Assembly: GCA_024760905.1 (NCBI GenBank)
Contig: CM045746.1
Location: 10,045,466 to 10,109,465, forward strand
DNA length: 64,000 nucleotides
DNA from: Plotosus lineatus
Taxonomy: Eukaryota > Chordata > Actinopteri > Siluriformes > Plotosidae
Direction: 5' to 3'
In this document: positions 33,539 through 45,708 of the stretch, one piece after another
How the letters are laid out: each line of letters opens with the position of its first letter
Position numbering within the stretch: position 1 is the stretch's first letter
Notes under the pieces: model-generated
The model's database searches: none
What the model was told of the DNA's origin: nothing
The model's input: only the letters and a program-made list of their open reading frames with translations
Translations under genes and position numbers: made by a program

Positions 33539-33606
33539 TATATGTTTGTTTCTATGTATGTGTGAGACTACATTCTGATTTTCAGTAGCTGATCATCATC
33601 ATCATC

Positions 33607-33912
33607 AGTTCATTTCATTTTTTGTAACCGCTTAATTCTAATTAGGGTGGCGGGGAGGCTGGCTCCCATTCGAGCCAACTCCGGGCGAGGGCAGAGTACA
33701 CCCTTGAGAGCTTGCCAGGCCATCGCAGGACTGAGACATGGTGATGGCTTTGCAGCATACTCTTGGCGAAAGTCAGCAATGGTTTTTTTACATGCCTCAC
33801 ATCATAGACAGTGAGAGACATGGCCGGCGTTTGATAACCCAGTTAGCTGCACTGGGGTAGGGGGGGCAGTGAAAACCTTGTGGAGAGTGGGACTTGAACC
33901 ACCACTGTCCTG
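33607..33912 (-). mobile_element. Hybrid SINE: family A head, family C tail
   Basis: The - strand gives GTTCAAGTCCCACTCTCCAC (B box), the A body, then the tail through AGCCTCCCCGCCACCC and AATTAGAATTAAGCGG. Confidence 0.8.
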
Positions 33913-34002
33913 TAGCTGATAATATTTAATGGAAAATTTTCAGATTATGAATATAAGATAGAAATTATCTGTCTCCTTCACATGATCATATAACTTGCAA
34001 AT

Positions 34003-34140
34003 GTTGGCAGTGGTGTCCTGGTGGTAAACATGCTGGATCACTGATCCTAAGGTTGGGGGTTCGAGTCCCACTCCCCACAGGTTGTCACTGTCTCCCCCCC
34101 CCCCCCCCCCGTCCCAGTGCAGCTAACTGTTATCAAAGGC
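34003..34140 (+). mobile_element. SINE family A head fragment
   Basis: tRNA-like head, B box GGGTTCGAGTCCC and a C homopolymer; truncated after GTTATCAAAGGCC. Confidence 0.8.
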
Positions 34141-34474
34141 CATCGCTGTAGTGTTTTCTTGTAAAATTCAGCATGCATATAAATTGCAGGGAGCAGTAGT
34201 TGAATGTTTAAATTTTTAATCTTGGAAAAACTAAACCATTTCAATGCCTTGAATGTTATTTGATCAATTAGCACCTCATTAGTAGTGACAACTCTTTTGT
34301 CTTTTTTGCCCTTTATCTGCTGTCTATTTTACCTTTGTGCAAATTACATTTTCTTTTATTGCTGACATTCCACTTAATTTTTCTTTTCCCGTCCACTGGC
34401 ACCCCCTACTGTATAATGGAAGAACTACACCGACAACATCAAGAAGTGGGATCCACCTTGATTCAATCATGTTT
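34141..34474. other. No feature recognised
   Basis: AT-rich intergenic DNA between two SINE copies. Confidence 0.5.
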
Positions 34475-34731
34475 TTATTCATTACCGAAACTATATAATC
34501 CTAATTAGGGTTAATGTATTATTATTATGGTGCCCATCTCAGCCAACTCTGGGTTAGTGCAGAGTGCACCCTGGAGAGCTCGCCAGGCCATCGTAAGGCA
34601 GAAACATGTCACTTGACAAAAGTCAGCAGTGGTTATTTTTACATACCTCTCACAGTGAAAGACATGGTCGGCCTTTGATAATCCAGTTAGCTGTATGGTA
34701 ATCCAGCACCTTATCAGTGGGCCATCACTGC
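34475..34731 (-). mobile_element. Hybrid SINE fragment (A head region, C tail), internally deleted
   Basis: The - strand contains the A body (CATGTCTTTCACTGTGAG-like), TGACTTTTGTCAAG, then the C tail CTCTCCAGGGTGCACTCTGC and AACCCTAATTAGGAT. Confidence 0.7.
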
Positions 34732-34747
34732 TTGAGATCCACCTACT

Positions 34748-37071
34748 TCTTCTTCTTCTTCTTTTCCTTTCGGCTTTTCCCTTCAGGGGTCGCCATAACG
34801 AGTCATCTGCCACCATCTCACCCTATCCTCTGGATCTTCTACTCTTACTCCAACTACCTTCATATCCTCTTTCACCATATCCATAAATCTTCTTTTTGGT
34901 CTTCCTCGAGGCCTTCTGCCTGGTAGTTCCAACCTCAGCATCCTACTACCAATGTACTCACTATCCCTCCTCTGTACATGTCCAAACCATCTCAATCTAG
35001 CCTCTCTGACTTTGTCTCCAAAACCTCTTACATGTGCTGTCCCTCTGATGTGCTCATTCCTGCTCCTATCCATCCTCGTTACTCCCAAAGAGAACCTCAA
35101 CATTTTCATCTCTGCTATCTCCAGCTCTGCCTCCTGTCTTTTCCTCAGTGCCACTGTTTCTAAACCATACAGCATTGCTGATCTTAACACCGTCTTGTAC
35201 ACTTTTCCATTCATTCTTGCCGATACTCTCCTATCACACATCACACCGGACACTTTTCTCCAACCATTCCAACCTGCCTGCACACGCTTCTTCACCTCTT
35301 TTCCACACTCTCCATTTCTCTGGACTGTTGAGCCTAAGTACTTAAAATCCTCCACCTTCTTTATCTCTGCCCCCTGTAACCTCACAGTTCCTCTTGGGTC
35401 CTTCTCGCTCACATACATGTATTCGGTCTTACTGAATCTAACCTTCATTCCTCTCCTTTCCAGGGCATACCTCCACCTCTCTAGATTTTCCTGCACTTGT
35501 TCTCTTCTCACACTACAGATCACAATGTCATCCGCAAACATCACAGTCCATGGAGATTCTTGTCTTATCTTGTCTGTCAGCCTGTCCATCACCATAGCAA
35601 ACAAGAAGGGGCTCAGAGCTGACAGTTGATATAGTCACACCTCCACCTTGAACTCTTCAGTCACGCCTACAGCACACCTCACCACTGTCTTCCATCTCTC
35701 ATAAATGTCCTGCACCACTCTAACATACTTCTCTGCCACTCCAGACTTCCTCATTCAATACCACAGTTCCTCTCTCGGCACCCTATCATATGCTTTTTCC
35801 AGATCCATAAAGGCACAATGCAGCTCCGTCTGACTTTCTCTGTACTTCTCTATTAACATCCTCAAGGCAACCACTGCATCTGTGGTGCTCTTTCTTGGCA
35901 TGAAACCAAACTGTTGTTCACAAATGCTGACCTCTGCCCTTAGTCTAGCTTCCACTATTCTTTCCCATAACTACATTGTATGGCTCATCAACTTTATCCC
36001 TCTGTAGCTGCCACAACGCTGCACGTCTCCCTTGTCCTTAAAAATGGGCACCAGCACACTTCTCCTCCGTTCCTCCGGCATCTGCTCACTCTCTAAGACC
36101 TTGTTGAATATTCTTGTCAGAAAATCTACTGCTACCTCGCCTAGACACTTCCATACCTCCACAGGTATGTCATCAGGCCTTTCCACTCGTCATCCTCTTC
36201 AATGCCCTCCTCACTTCACCCTTACTAATCTTTGCTACTTCCTGGTCCTCAACAGTCGCCTCTTCTACTATTTTTTCTCTCTCATTTTCCTCATTCATCA
36301 GCTCTTCAACCTACTCTTTCCATCTTCCCAGCACACTTCTGTCATCAGTCAATACATTTCCCTCTCTGTCCTTAATCACTCTAACTTGCTGCACGTCCTT
36401 CCCATCTCTATTTCTCTGCTGTGCCAACCTGTATAAATCATTTTCTCCCTCCTTACTGTCCAACCGAGCATACAAGTAATCATACACCCTCTGTTTGGCC
36501 TTTGACACTGCTACCTCAGCCTTATGCTGTGTCTCCCTTTACTCCTGTTTACTCTCTTCGGTCCTCTCAATGTTCCACTTCTTCTTAGCTAACCGCTTCC
36601 TTTTTACACACTCCTGCAATTCCTCATTCCACCACTAAGTCTCCTCATCTACTGTCCTTCCAGAAGACACAGCAAAGAACTCTCCTACCTGTCTCCCTGA
36701 TCACATTCATTGTAGTTGTCCAGTCATCTGAAAGCACTCCCTGACCACCCAAAGCCTGTTTCAACTCCTCCTTGAAGACAACACGACACTCCCGCCTCTC
36801 CTTCTTCAGCCTCTCCTTCTTCGACCTCTCCTTCTTCAACCAACAGTCATCCAATTTCCACCAGCACCCTGTTGGTTGACAGCAATGATGGTGCTTATTG
36901 TTCACCTGGGCCTCGACCGATCCAGTATGAAATTAGTTTTGGCAGTTTGCATAGTGTATTTTGGCAAAAGTTTTATGCCGGATACCCTTCCTGTCGAAAC
37001 CCTTGGCATTTATTCGGGCTTGGGACCGGCGTGAGGATGGACACTTGTTTGTTCCCATCCTCATGGCTGCA
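34748..37071 (-). mobile_element. LINE family A copy 4, full ends, endonuclease deleted
   Basis: The near-identical flanks TTGAGATCCACCTACT (34732-34747) and TTGAAATCCACCTACT (37072-37087) are a 16-bp duplication. On the - strand it has a 5' leader (36870-37071), then a direct join near 36865 to the EN-RT linker (ECRVVFKEELKQALGG). The whole endonuclease is missing. The RT follows: GVPREELWY-like FMDLEKAYDRVPREELWY (about 35757-35810), then MVMDRLTDKIRQ and VMFADDIVICSV in a 273-residue frame (34783-35604) ending MTRYGDP. The 3' tail is (AAG)n. Stops or shifts near 35635, 35757 and 35970 make it inactive. Confidence 0.92.
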
Positions 37072-37087
37072 TTGAAATCCACCTACT

Positions 37088-37352
37088 CAATTACCTAATC
37101 CTACTTTTAGGGTTGCAGGAAGGATGGAGTCTATTTCAGCCGACACAGATCACCAGACCATCGCAGTATAACACACAGACAACCATTCACACTCACACCT
37201 AGGGGGAATTTGGAACAGTGCAGAATACTAAAGGAAACCCATACACCTGGAAGAAGCATGCAAAGTCCATAGAAAATTCCACGTTCAGGACTCGAACTCA
37301 GGAACTTTTTAAGTGAGACAATTGTACTAACCACTATGCCAGAGTGATGCCC
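37088..37352 (-). mobile_element. SINE family C
   Basis: The - strand gives GGTTAGTACAATTGTCTCAC from the head, then the body including TGTGAGTGTGAATGG and an end near AGTAGGATTAGG. Confidence 0.75.
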
Positions 37353-37501
37353 ATTTTAGGATCAATATACTGTACCATGAATTCAATTTGTATACTACAA
37401 ATATAGGTGTTTCAGCTGATTTGGCTGCCTCAGGGCTGCTTGACTCATAGAGTTATTATTGCCACTACTGGTCAAGAATGAGGACCTAGCAGAAGTATAT
37501 A

Positions 37502-38298
37502 CAGTGGTACCTCACCTTACAAAATTAATCTGTTAAAGCCTTTTTCTTAACCTAAATTTTTCATAGATCATGTGATTCATTCAAAGGCCCTAAATACTAC
37601 CCCCTAAACCCTTTAAAAATGATCAAACCATACCGTCTGCTTCAATATCGTGCCGATGGTAGATGGGTTTGGCCATATTCCTTTGCGATATCACTCAACC
37701 ACATGCCACAAGCCCGCTTCTTTTTTTCACTCGCACCGGAAATCACACGCGTGCACGTGTGCGTGTGTGTGTGTGTGTGCGTGCGCGCGCGCGTGTGTGT
37801 GTGTGCGCACGTGTGTGTGAGTGTGTGTGTTGACCATGTCTTCTTAGCAGAGTTATAATCTTACAAATGTTTATGGAAGGTTAAAAGCCTGAATCAAAAA
37901 ATAAAGCAATGAGCACACTCAAAAAACTCATGAAACAACAGTAACGCTGTCCTTTACAGGAAAAGCATTATGGGAGCTGCAGCTCCATAATAGCCAATGG
38001 GAAGGAGCTGAATCATCCCTCCTAGCCAATGGGAGGCCAGCGGGGTGGGATGTTGGGAGATAGCCAATGGGAGGGAGCTGCGTCATCCCTCCTAGCCAAT
38101 GGGAGGCCAGTGGGGTGGAATGTTGGAAGATACTCAATGGGAGAGCAGCTTGTACATTGTTTGAATGTTTGAATGGTGTGTTTGGCTTGTTTTGTAAGAA
38201 GAACTTGTTTCGTATACAGAGACAAAACATTTTGGAAAATGTTTTTTGTAACCTGGAGTTTTCGTTTGCTAGGACTATCATAAGGTAAGGTACCACTG
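37502..38298. mobile_element. pogo/Tigger-like non-autonomous element (copy D5), 797 bp
   Basis: The ends CAGTGGTACCTCACCTTAC and GTAAGGTACCACTG are inverted, with TA on both sides. The interior has blocks shared with D1-D3. A ~70-bp unit (containing CCAATGGGAGGCCAGYGGGG) is tandemly duplicated at 37993-38062 and 38064-38133. A GT/GC-rich run lies at about 37750-37830. Confidence 0.8.
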
Positions 38299-38352
38299 TA
38301 TTGCACTGACAAGCTTGCCTAGCCATCGTAGAGCCAACACACAAATACACAA

Positions 38353-38418
<66 letters not shown>

Positions 38419-38423
38419 TCTCA

Positions 38424-38456
<33 letters not shown>

Positions 38457-38457
38457 A
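38353..38457. repeat. (CT)n(CA)n microsatellite
   Basis: About 30 CT units, then about 12 CA units. Confidence 0.95.
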
Positions 38458-38459
38458 AA

Positions 38460-39017
38460 GTCAATTTACAACACCCAATTAGCCTCATGTGTATATCTTT
38501 GAATTGTGGGAGGAAACCAGAGTAACCAGAGGAAATACAGACAGATTTCGTAGAGGTATGGACTTTCATAAAGGTTCCAACCTTCTTGATATAGCTGATA
38601 CCTGATCAGCTTTGCAGCATTTTTAATTTTTTTTCTAACCAATATAAATTATCCATTGCGTTGATATGTGTTGTTTGTCAGTCGTAATATTGAGCCCAAC
38701 CTTTAAAAACAAAAAGTTGTAGCACTAATCCCTCATCATCAACAACTCTACTGTATATCTTACATTTTATCTATGAATTGAGAAAAGTATCCAACATTTT
38801 AATCTCCACCTCTACACTGGTTGTTGAGTTAATGCTGACCATCTTCCCTGGTCCTTTACCTGCTATGTAACCCCATATTATAGATCACCGTTATAGGTTT
38901 CATTATAGCATCTCCCTGACCAATCTACAATCGTTAAGCTCACCATCATCCACACTCCATAATTGCTTCTCTTAAGTCCACTTTAACCTTGTTGTCTTGT
39001 GTTTAGGTCTTAGTAGA
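38460..39017. other. Intergenic, no gene; SINE C fragment at the left
   Basis: TTTGAATTGTGGGAGGAAAC near 38499-38518 is a SINE C body piece on the - strand. The remainder is unassigned. Confidence 0.5.
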
Positions 39018-39390
39018 GTGGGCAGCATTGTGGTACAGTAGTTACCACATGCACTTCACAACAAGAAGATTCTGGGTTTGTTTTGCTGGCTCAGGTGTTT
39101 CTGTGCAGGGTTTGCATGCTCCTCTTGTGCTTGCATGAGTTTCCTCTGCAAACTCTGGTTTCCTCTCACAGTCCATTCACATTAGGCTAATGGCTGTTTT
39201 AAACTGATCCTAGGTGTGAGTGTGGGTGTGAATGGTTGTGTCTATGTTGGCCCTGCGATGGTCTGATGTGCTATTTATGGTGTTCCCTCCTGTTGTCGAC
39301 TAAGATTATGCCAGCCTCCCTGACACCCTTCTTCTTTCTTCTTCTTCTGACACCCTAGCAGGACTAAACGGCTCAGGAAATGAGTGATTT
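39018..39390 (+). mobile_element. SINE family C
   Basis: Head GTGGTACAGTAGTTACCACA, body with TTTGCATGCTCCTC and GGTTTCCTCTCACAGTCC, and end AGGACTAAACGGCTCAGG. A CTT-rich insert lies at 39331-39350. A solo tail of the same family follows at about 39455-39548. Confidence 0.78.
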
Positions 39391-39884
39391 AGAGTTTTCA
39401 CATGTAAATCCCCACTTTATTCAATCATTCATGAATTCGTTCATTCAGCTGTGGTGTACTCTGCCCTCACCCAGAGTCGGCTGAGATGGGTGCCAACCTT
39501 CCCACGGCCCAACTCAGGATTAAATGGCTCAGAAAATGAATGAATGAAACTACTGCTATGAAGTCACAGCTTGACAATGTATTCCATTTTCAAAAAATGC
39601 ACATGGTGATTTCCAGTGTTCTGTCTACAGAATAAGGAAAGTCGTTTGTGTTCTGAGACCTGTGGGTGCATAGCGTAGGCGTGTTGTTTCTAACGGTAGA
39701 AATCTTATCCAGGCAAAATAAAACTTTATCAAATCAGTACCAAGGCAACCCCAAATTTAGAGGGAAGATGTAGGGACAGGTTTTTTTTTTAAATCACTTC
39801 TAGTGGCTGTATTATGCTCGAGTTAAACAAACCATCCTTAATATCTTCTTTGGACACATTGTAAAGACAAGCACTAAACCCCAC

Positions 39885-40081
39885 CTACTCCATGATGTCT
39901 TTCACCTTGTCTTGCTTGCAGTCCAAGATCACTCCCCTCTCTTTTTTATTTTACAAGTCCAGAAAGAGTGAGCGGCACGCCTCGTCTTTCCTCTCATCCT
40001 TTAGATTGCCCACATTTATAGCCGTGACCTGCCATTTCTTCTCAGCTGCAGTATCCAGGACGGCCTGTGGAGTGGTCAAGC
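39885..40081 (-). pseudogene. gria2: Ectopic, inverted copy of an internal gria2 exon (197 bp), with two stops
   Basis: The - strand reads a typical acceptor (pyrimidine tract then TTTTTGCAG, ending at 40082). An exon-like frame follows: (G)[42 protein letters not shown], stop (TAA, about 39952-39954), NKKERGVILDCKQDKVKDIM, E, stop (TAG, 39885-39887), then GTGGGG as donor. This matches the GRIA2 amino-terminal domain segment (G)[18 protein letters not shown]...SLFQDLE...VILDCE. The 197-bp length equals my recollection of GRIA exon 4. In known proteins the two stop positions are Glu and Gln, each one base change away. No neighbouring gria2 exon was found on this strand. It is a dead duplicate, not part of the + strand gria2 transcript. 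Confidence 0.88.
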
Positions 40082-40544
40082 CTGCAAAAAGAAACAGACA
40101 ACGATAGTAGTAACGAGATGGACAGCAATGTCTGTATGAATGAATCACTCTTGACAGTGCAAAGCATTGTGGATAATCTGTATTTTAACTGGAGCATTGT
40201 AGTGTTTTATGGGATTTCAGGAGGGTGAGATACTCTTTTTGCTTCCATGAGCCTCACGGACCACTGTCAGAACATTTACTGAATCTTATACAGGTAATGT
40301 AAGGCTTATATAGGTAATGTTTGTTGAATGTTCTACAACATTTTCACAACGTCTGGTTTTTAAGTATCTGTACAGATTGTTTGTTCCATCCGAACACTTC
40401 ATTTTTACATTCTATTTTTCAAAAGGGAAATCATTAATAATCTCTACTCACTACATTTATTTGTAATCATACATTTTTGATGAGTTTTGCATTTTATTCG
40501 CTAAAAATGGCTTCAAAGATTCACAACAAAGGTAACTTTTTTAA
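40082..40544. other. Flank of the ectopic exon, no further gria2 exon seen
   Basis: On the - strand this would be upstream intron. No preceding exon (ATD segment ending YDSDR) was found. The stretch from 39551 to 39884 is likewise featureless. Confidence 0.5.
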
Positions 40545-43450
40545 AAATTGCACAACTGTTGGTCCAAGAAGGAGAGGCGGGAGGCGTGTCCGTAGGCGGA
40601 CAGAGAGGAGGAAAAGCATCAGTCTAGGACTGAGAGTAGGGACTTTGAATGTTGGAACTATGACAGAAAAAGGTAGAGAGCTGGCTGACATGATGCAGAG
40701 GAGGAAGGTGGACATGATGTGTGTTCAGGAGACTAGGTGGAAAGTTAGCAAGGCTAAAAGCTTAGGAGCAGGGTTTAAGTTGTTCTATCATGGTGTGGAT
40801 GGGAAGAGAAATGGAGTAGGAGTCATCTTGAAGGAGGGGTTGGTCAGGAATGTTCTAGAAGTGAAAAGAGTGTCAGACAGAGTGATGAGTCTCAAGTTAG
40901 AAATTGAAGGCATGATGTTCAATGTTGTTAGTGCTTATGCCCTACAGGATGGCTTACAGTGCTTATGCCCTACACAAGATGTGAGCTAGAAGAGAAGGAG
41001 AGATTCTGGAGTGAGTTAGATGAAGTGATGCAGAGTACCCGCAGAGGTGAAAGAGTGGTCATTGCAGCAGACTTCAATGAACATGTTGGTGCAGGAAACA
41101 GAGGGGACGAGGAAGTGATGGACAGGTTTGGTATCCAGGAAAGTAACACAGAAGGACATATGTTGATCGATTTTGCAAAAAGGATGCAAATGGCTGTGGT
41201 GAATACTTTCTATCAGAAGAGACAGGAGCATATGGCGAATTATAAAAGCGGAGGTAGGAGCACACAGGTAGACTACATCTTGTGTAGACAATGCAATTTG
41301 AAGGAAGTCACTGACTGCAAAGTAGAAGTGGGTGAGAGTGTTGCCAAACAGCATAGGATGGTGGTGTGCAGGATAACGCTGATGGTGAGAGAGGTGAAGA
41401 AGGCAAAGGCAGAGCAAAAGACAAAGTGGTGGAAGCTGAAAAAGGAAGAGTGTCATGTTGTCTTCAAGGAGGAGTTGAAACTGGCTTGGGTGGTCAGGAA
41501 GTGGTTCCAGATGACTGGACAACCACAGCGAATGTGATCAGGGAGACAGGTAAGAGAGTAAAGTAGATAAGGAGACTTGGTGGTGGAATGAGGAAGTGCA
41601 GGAGTGTGTACAAAGAAAGAGGTTAGCTAAGAAGAAGTTGGACATAGAGAGGACTGAAGAGAATAAACAGGCGTACAGGGAGACACAGCGTAAGGCTAAG
41701 GTAGCGGTGTCAAAGGCCAAACAGAGGGTGTATGATTACTTGTATTCTCGGTTGGACAGTAAGGAGGCAGAAAATGATTCATACAGGGTGGCACAGCAGA
41801 GAAATAGAGATGGAACGGACGTGCAGCAAGTTAGAGTGATAAAGGACAGAGAAAGAAATGTATTGACTGATGACAGAAGTGTGCTGGGAAGATGAAAAGA
41901 GTACTTTGAAGAGCTGATGAATAAGGAAAATGAGAGAGGAAAAAAGAGTAGAGGAGGTGACCGTTGAGGACCAGGAAGTAGCAAAGATCAGTAAGGGTGA
42001 AGTGAGGAGGGCATTGAATTAGAAAGGCAGTTGGTCCTGTTGACATACCTGTGGAGTTATGGTAGTGTCTCGGTGAGGTCGCAGTAGATTTTCTGACAAG
42101 AACATTCAACAAGGTTTTAGAGAGTGAGCAATGCCGGAGAAATGGAAGAGAAGTGTGCTGGTGCCCATTTTTAAGAACATGGGAGACATGCAAAGTTGTG
42201 GCAACTACAGAGGGATAAAGTTGATGAGCCATACGATGAAGTTATGGGAAAGAATAGTTGAAGCTAGACTAAGGGCAGAGGTCAGCATTTGTGAACAACA
42301 GTTTGGTTTCATGCCAAGAAAGAGATGCAGTGTTTGCTTTGAGGATGTTAATGGAGAAGTACAGAGAAGTTCAGAGGGATCTGCATTGTGCCTTTGTGGA
42401 TCTGGAAAAAGCATATGACAGGGTGCCGAGAGAGGAACTGTGGTATTGAATGAGGAAGTCTGGAGTGGCAGAGAAGTATGTTAGAGTGGTGCAGGACCTG
42501 TATGAGAGATGTAACACAGTGCTGAGGTGTGCTGTCGGATTGACTGAAGAATTCAAGGTGGAGGTGGGACTGCATCAAGGATCAGCTCTGAGCCCCTTCT
42601 TGTCTGCTATGGTGATGGACAGGTTGAGAGACGAGGTTAGACAAGAATCTCCATGGACTGTGATGTTTGCGGATGACATTGTGATCTGTAGTGAGAGCAG
42701 AGAACAAATGGAGGAAGACCTAGAGAGGTGGAGGTATGGTCTGGAAAGGAGTGGAATGAAGGTTAGCCTCAGTCAGACAGAATACATGTGTGTGAATGAG
42801 AAGGACCCAAGAGGAACGGTCAGGTTAAAGGGGGCAGAGATAAAGAAGGTGGAGGATTTTAAGTACTTAGGCTTAACAATCCAGAGCAATGGAGAGTGTG
42901 GAAAACAGGTGAAGAAGCACGTGCAGGCAGGTTGGAATGGTTGGAGCAAAGTATCCAGCGTGATGTGTGATAGTAGAGTATCGGCAAGAATGAAGGGAAA
43001 AGTGTACAAGACGGTGATGAGGCCAGCGATGTTGTATGGTTTATATTAACAGTGGCCCTGGGGAAAAGACAGGAGTCAGAGTTGGAGGTAGCAGAGATGA
43101 AAATGTTGAGGTTCTCTTTGGGAGTAACGAGGATGGATAGGATCAGAAACGAGTACATCAGAGGGACAGCACATGTTAGATGTTTTGGAGACAAAGTCAG
43201 AGAGGCTAGATTGAGATGGTTTGGACATGTACAGAGGAGGGATAGTGAGTATATTGGTAGTAGGATGCTGAGGTTGGAACTTCCAGGCAGAAGGCCCAGA
43301 GGAAAACCATAGAGAAGATTTATGGATGTGGTGAAGGCGGACATGAAGGTCGTTGGAGTAAGAGTAGAAGATGCAGAGGATAGGGAGAGATGGAGGCAGA
43401 TCATTTGCTGTGGCGACCCCTGAAGGAACAGCCGAAAGAAAAAGAAGAAT
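40545..43450 (+). mobile_element. LINE family A copy 5, nearly full-length, frame-broken
   Basis: The APE-type endonuclease runs from LRVGTLNVGTMTEKGRELAD and CVQETRWK (about 40640-40740) to AADFNEHVGAGNRGDEEVMD (about 41070-41125) and STQVDYILC. It is broken near 40965 by a duplicated stretch (AGTGCTTATGCCCTACA occurs twice). The linker (41596-41895) and RT follow: CNYRGIKLMSHTMKLWERIV-like, HCAFVDLEKAYDRVPREELWY then TGA, VMFADDIVICSE, FKYLGLTIQSNG, and the C-terminal block to 43420. It ends GTGGCGACCCCTGAAGG with an AAAGAAGAA tail. Several frameshifts and stops make it inactive, but it is the only copy with both domains. Confidence 0.93.
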
Positions 43451-43468
43451 ATAAGCTAAAACAAAATT

Positions 43469-43477
<9 letters not shown>

Positions 43478-43548
<71 letters not shown>
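43478..43548. repeat. (TA)n microsatellite
   Basis: About 35 TA units. Confidence 0.97.
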
Positions 43549-43551
<3 letters not shown>

Positions 43552-43562
43552 AGATAGATAGT

Positions 43563-43842
43563 CAGTTGGGCTTTTTTACACCTGAGCCGAGCGGCTCATC
43601 ACCGGTGCTTATTCCCAATTTTTGTAGCGTGAAGCTACCAGGAGTTCAAATCTTCCTGGATGGGACACTAGTCCATCACAGTCTACCTTCCCAGTATATT
43701 TTTACAAGTACCTATTTATACTGCTGGGCGAACAGAGGCACACTTGTTGTTAAGACCTTGCCCAGGGGTCTTACTGGGATTCAAACACGCAATCTCCTGA
43801 TCATGAGCCCAGTACCCTAGCCACTACACCACTGGCCCAGCG
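43563..43842 (-). mobile_element. SINE family B
   Basis: The - strand gives the head with TAGTGGCTAGGGTACTGG, the body GACCCCTGGGCAAGGTCTTA, CAGTATAAATAGGTAC, and an end near AAGCCCAACTG. Confidence 0.85.
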
Positions 43843-43844
43843 CA

Positions 43845-44092
43845 GCTAGCTGTTTTCTCAAAGTACGGCCATGTCTCTGACTGTCTATGGTGTGAGGCTC
43901 CTGTGAAAGAACCATTGCTGACTTTCGACAAGAATGGCTGCATAGCCATCAGCATGTTTCCGCCCTACGATGGACTGGTGAGCTGCCCAGGGTGTCCTCT
44001 GCCCTCGCCCAGAGTTAGCTAAGATGGGCACTAGGTTAGGATAATGCAGTTCAGAAAATGATTGAATGAATGAATGAATGAATGATTATATA
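43845..44092 (+). mobile_element. Hybrid SINE (A body, C tail)
   Basis: CAGCTAGCTGTTTTCTCAAA, CTCTGACTGTCTATGG, AACCATTGCTGACTTTCG, then CTGCCCAGGGTGTCCTCTGC and a (TGAA)n tail at about 44062-44085. Confidence 0.8.
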
Positions 44093-44095
44093 TGC

Positions 44096-45708
44096 AGACC
44101 AGCTCTGTGCAGACCAGCAGACCTGCGCAGACCAGTTCTGTGAGGTACTATGCTACCTGTACAACCTGAGCCTCAGCCTGGAGAAGGTTCCCGTCCTGTG
44201 GAAGACCTCCTGTGTGGTTCCGGTTCCCAAAACAGCTCAAGCGAAGGAACCCGCCCACTACAGACCTGTCGCCCTGACCTCCCACCTTATGAAGACCATG
44301 TAAAGGCTCCTCCTCATACACCTCCGATCTGCTGCAGTTTGCCTACAGGCCCAACATCGGGGTAGAAGACGCTGTCATCTACCTTCTGCAGCGGGCACTC
44401 ACCCACCTGGAAATCGCTGGCAGCGCTGTGAGGGTCATGTTCTTTGACTTCTCCATCATCTTCAACACCATCAGGCCAGCGCTTCTGCGGGGGAAGCTGG
44501 AGGACGAGGGAGTGAACGGGCATCTTGCTGCCTGGATCACCGACTACCTTACTAACCGTCCACAGTACGTGCGGCTGCGCGGCTGTAAGTCAAAGGTGGC
44601 AGTCTGCAGCACGGGGGCACCGCAGGGCACCGTCCTCTCACCCTTTCTTTTCAACATTTATACCTCGGACTTCAGCTATAGCACAGACAGCTGCCACCTC
44701 CAGAAGTTCTCGGACGACTCCGCCATCGTGGGCCGTGTGTCAGAGGGGAACGAGCTGGAGTACCGGTCGGTCATCGTTGACTTCGTGGACTGGTGTGAGC
44801 GCAACCACTTGTGCTTGAACACCAGGAAGACGAAGGAGATGGTGGTCGACTTCAGAAGAAGCACACTAACACACACACACACACACACACTCGCTAGTGA
44901 ACGTCCAGGGACAGAACATTGAGATAGTGAACAGTTTCAAATACCTGGGCGTTCACCTTAACAATAAACTGGACTGGTCCCACAAGAGGAGACTCAGGTC
45001 CTTCGGAGTATGCAGACCTCTGCTCAGGACATTTTATGACTCTGTGGTAGCCTCTGCAATCCTCTACGCTGCCATCTGCTGGGCCCCGGGCAGCACAGAG
45101 CGGGACAGAAAGAGACTGAACAAGCTGGTCAGGAGGGCCAGCTCTGTCCTCGGCTGCCCACTGGACTCTGTGGAGGAGGTGAGTGAGAGGAGGATGGTAG
45201 CAAAGCTCACATCCATCTTGGTCAACAGCTCTCACCCACTGCACCAGACTGTAGAGAAGCTGAGTAGCTCCTTCAGTGGACGACTGAGACATCCTCAGTG
45301 CAGGAAGGAGCGCAACCGCAGGTCGTTCATTCCCACCGCTGTCAGACTGTACAACGTCACTTTGTAACTGTCTGTGAAAATACCGGTTATGTGCAATAAA
45401 AACCCCGTGCACTTTAATCAACCACATCTACCCCACTGACTGTGAACCATATCAACCCATCTACTCTGCCCTCAGATACATTTACACTTTAATATAGGCC
45501 AGTCTACAAAGTTGTTCCCTTCTTTTCTTTTATTGTTTGTTAATTTATACTATTTATGTATCTATTTATTTATTTACTTATATAATATATATGTATGTGT
45601 GTATGTTGTATTTGTATCTATTTTTGCACCCCCTACTGATGATACCTCAAGAGCCTGTAACAGTGAATTTCTCCATTGTGAGATTAATAAAGCTGTATCT
45701 TATCTTAT

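Noticed and set aside
34952..35629. 225-codon + strand open frame
   Set aside because: Antisense shadow of LINE A copy 4 RT.
38022..38569. 213- and 96-codon - strand frames in element D5
   Set aside because: They translate the duplicated MITE interior; similar frames in D1-D3 are not conserved.
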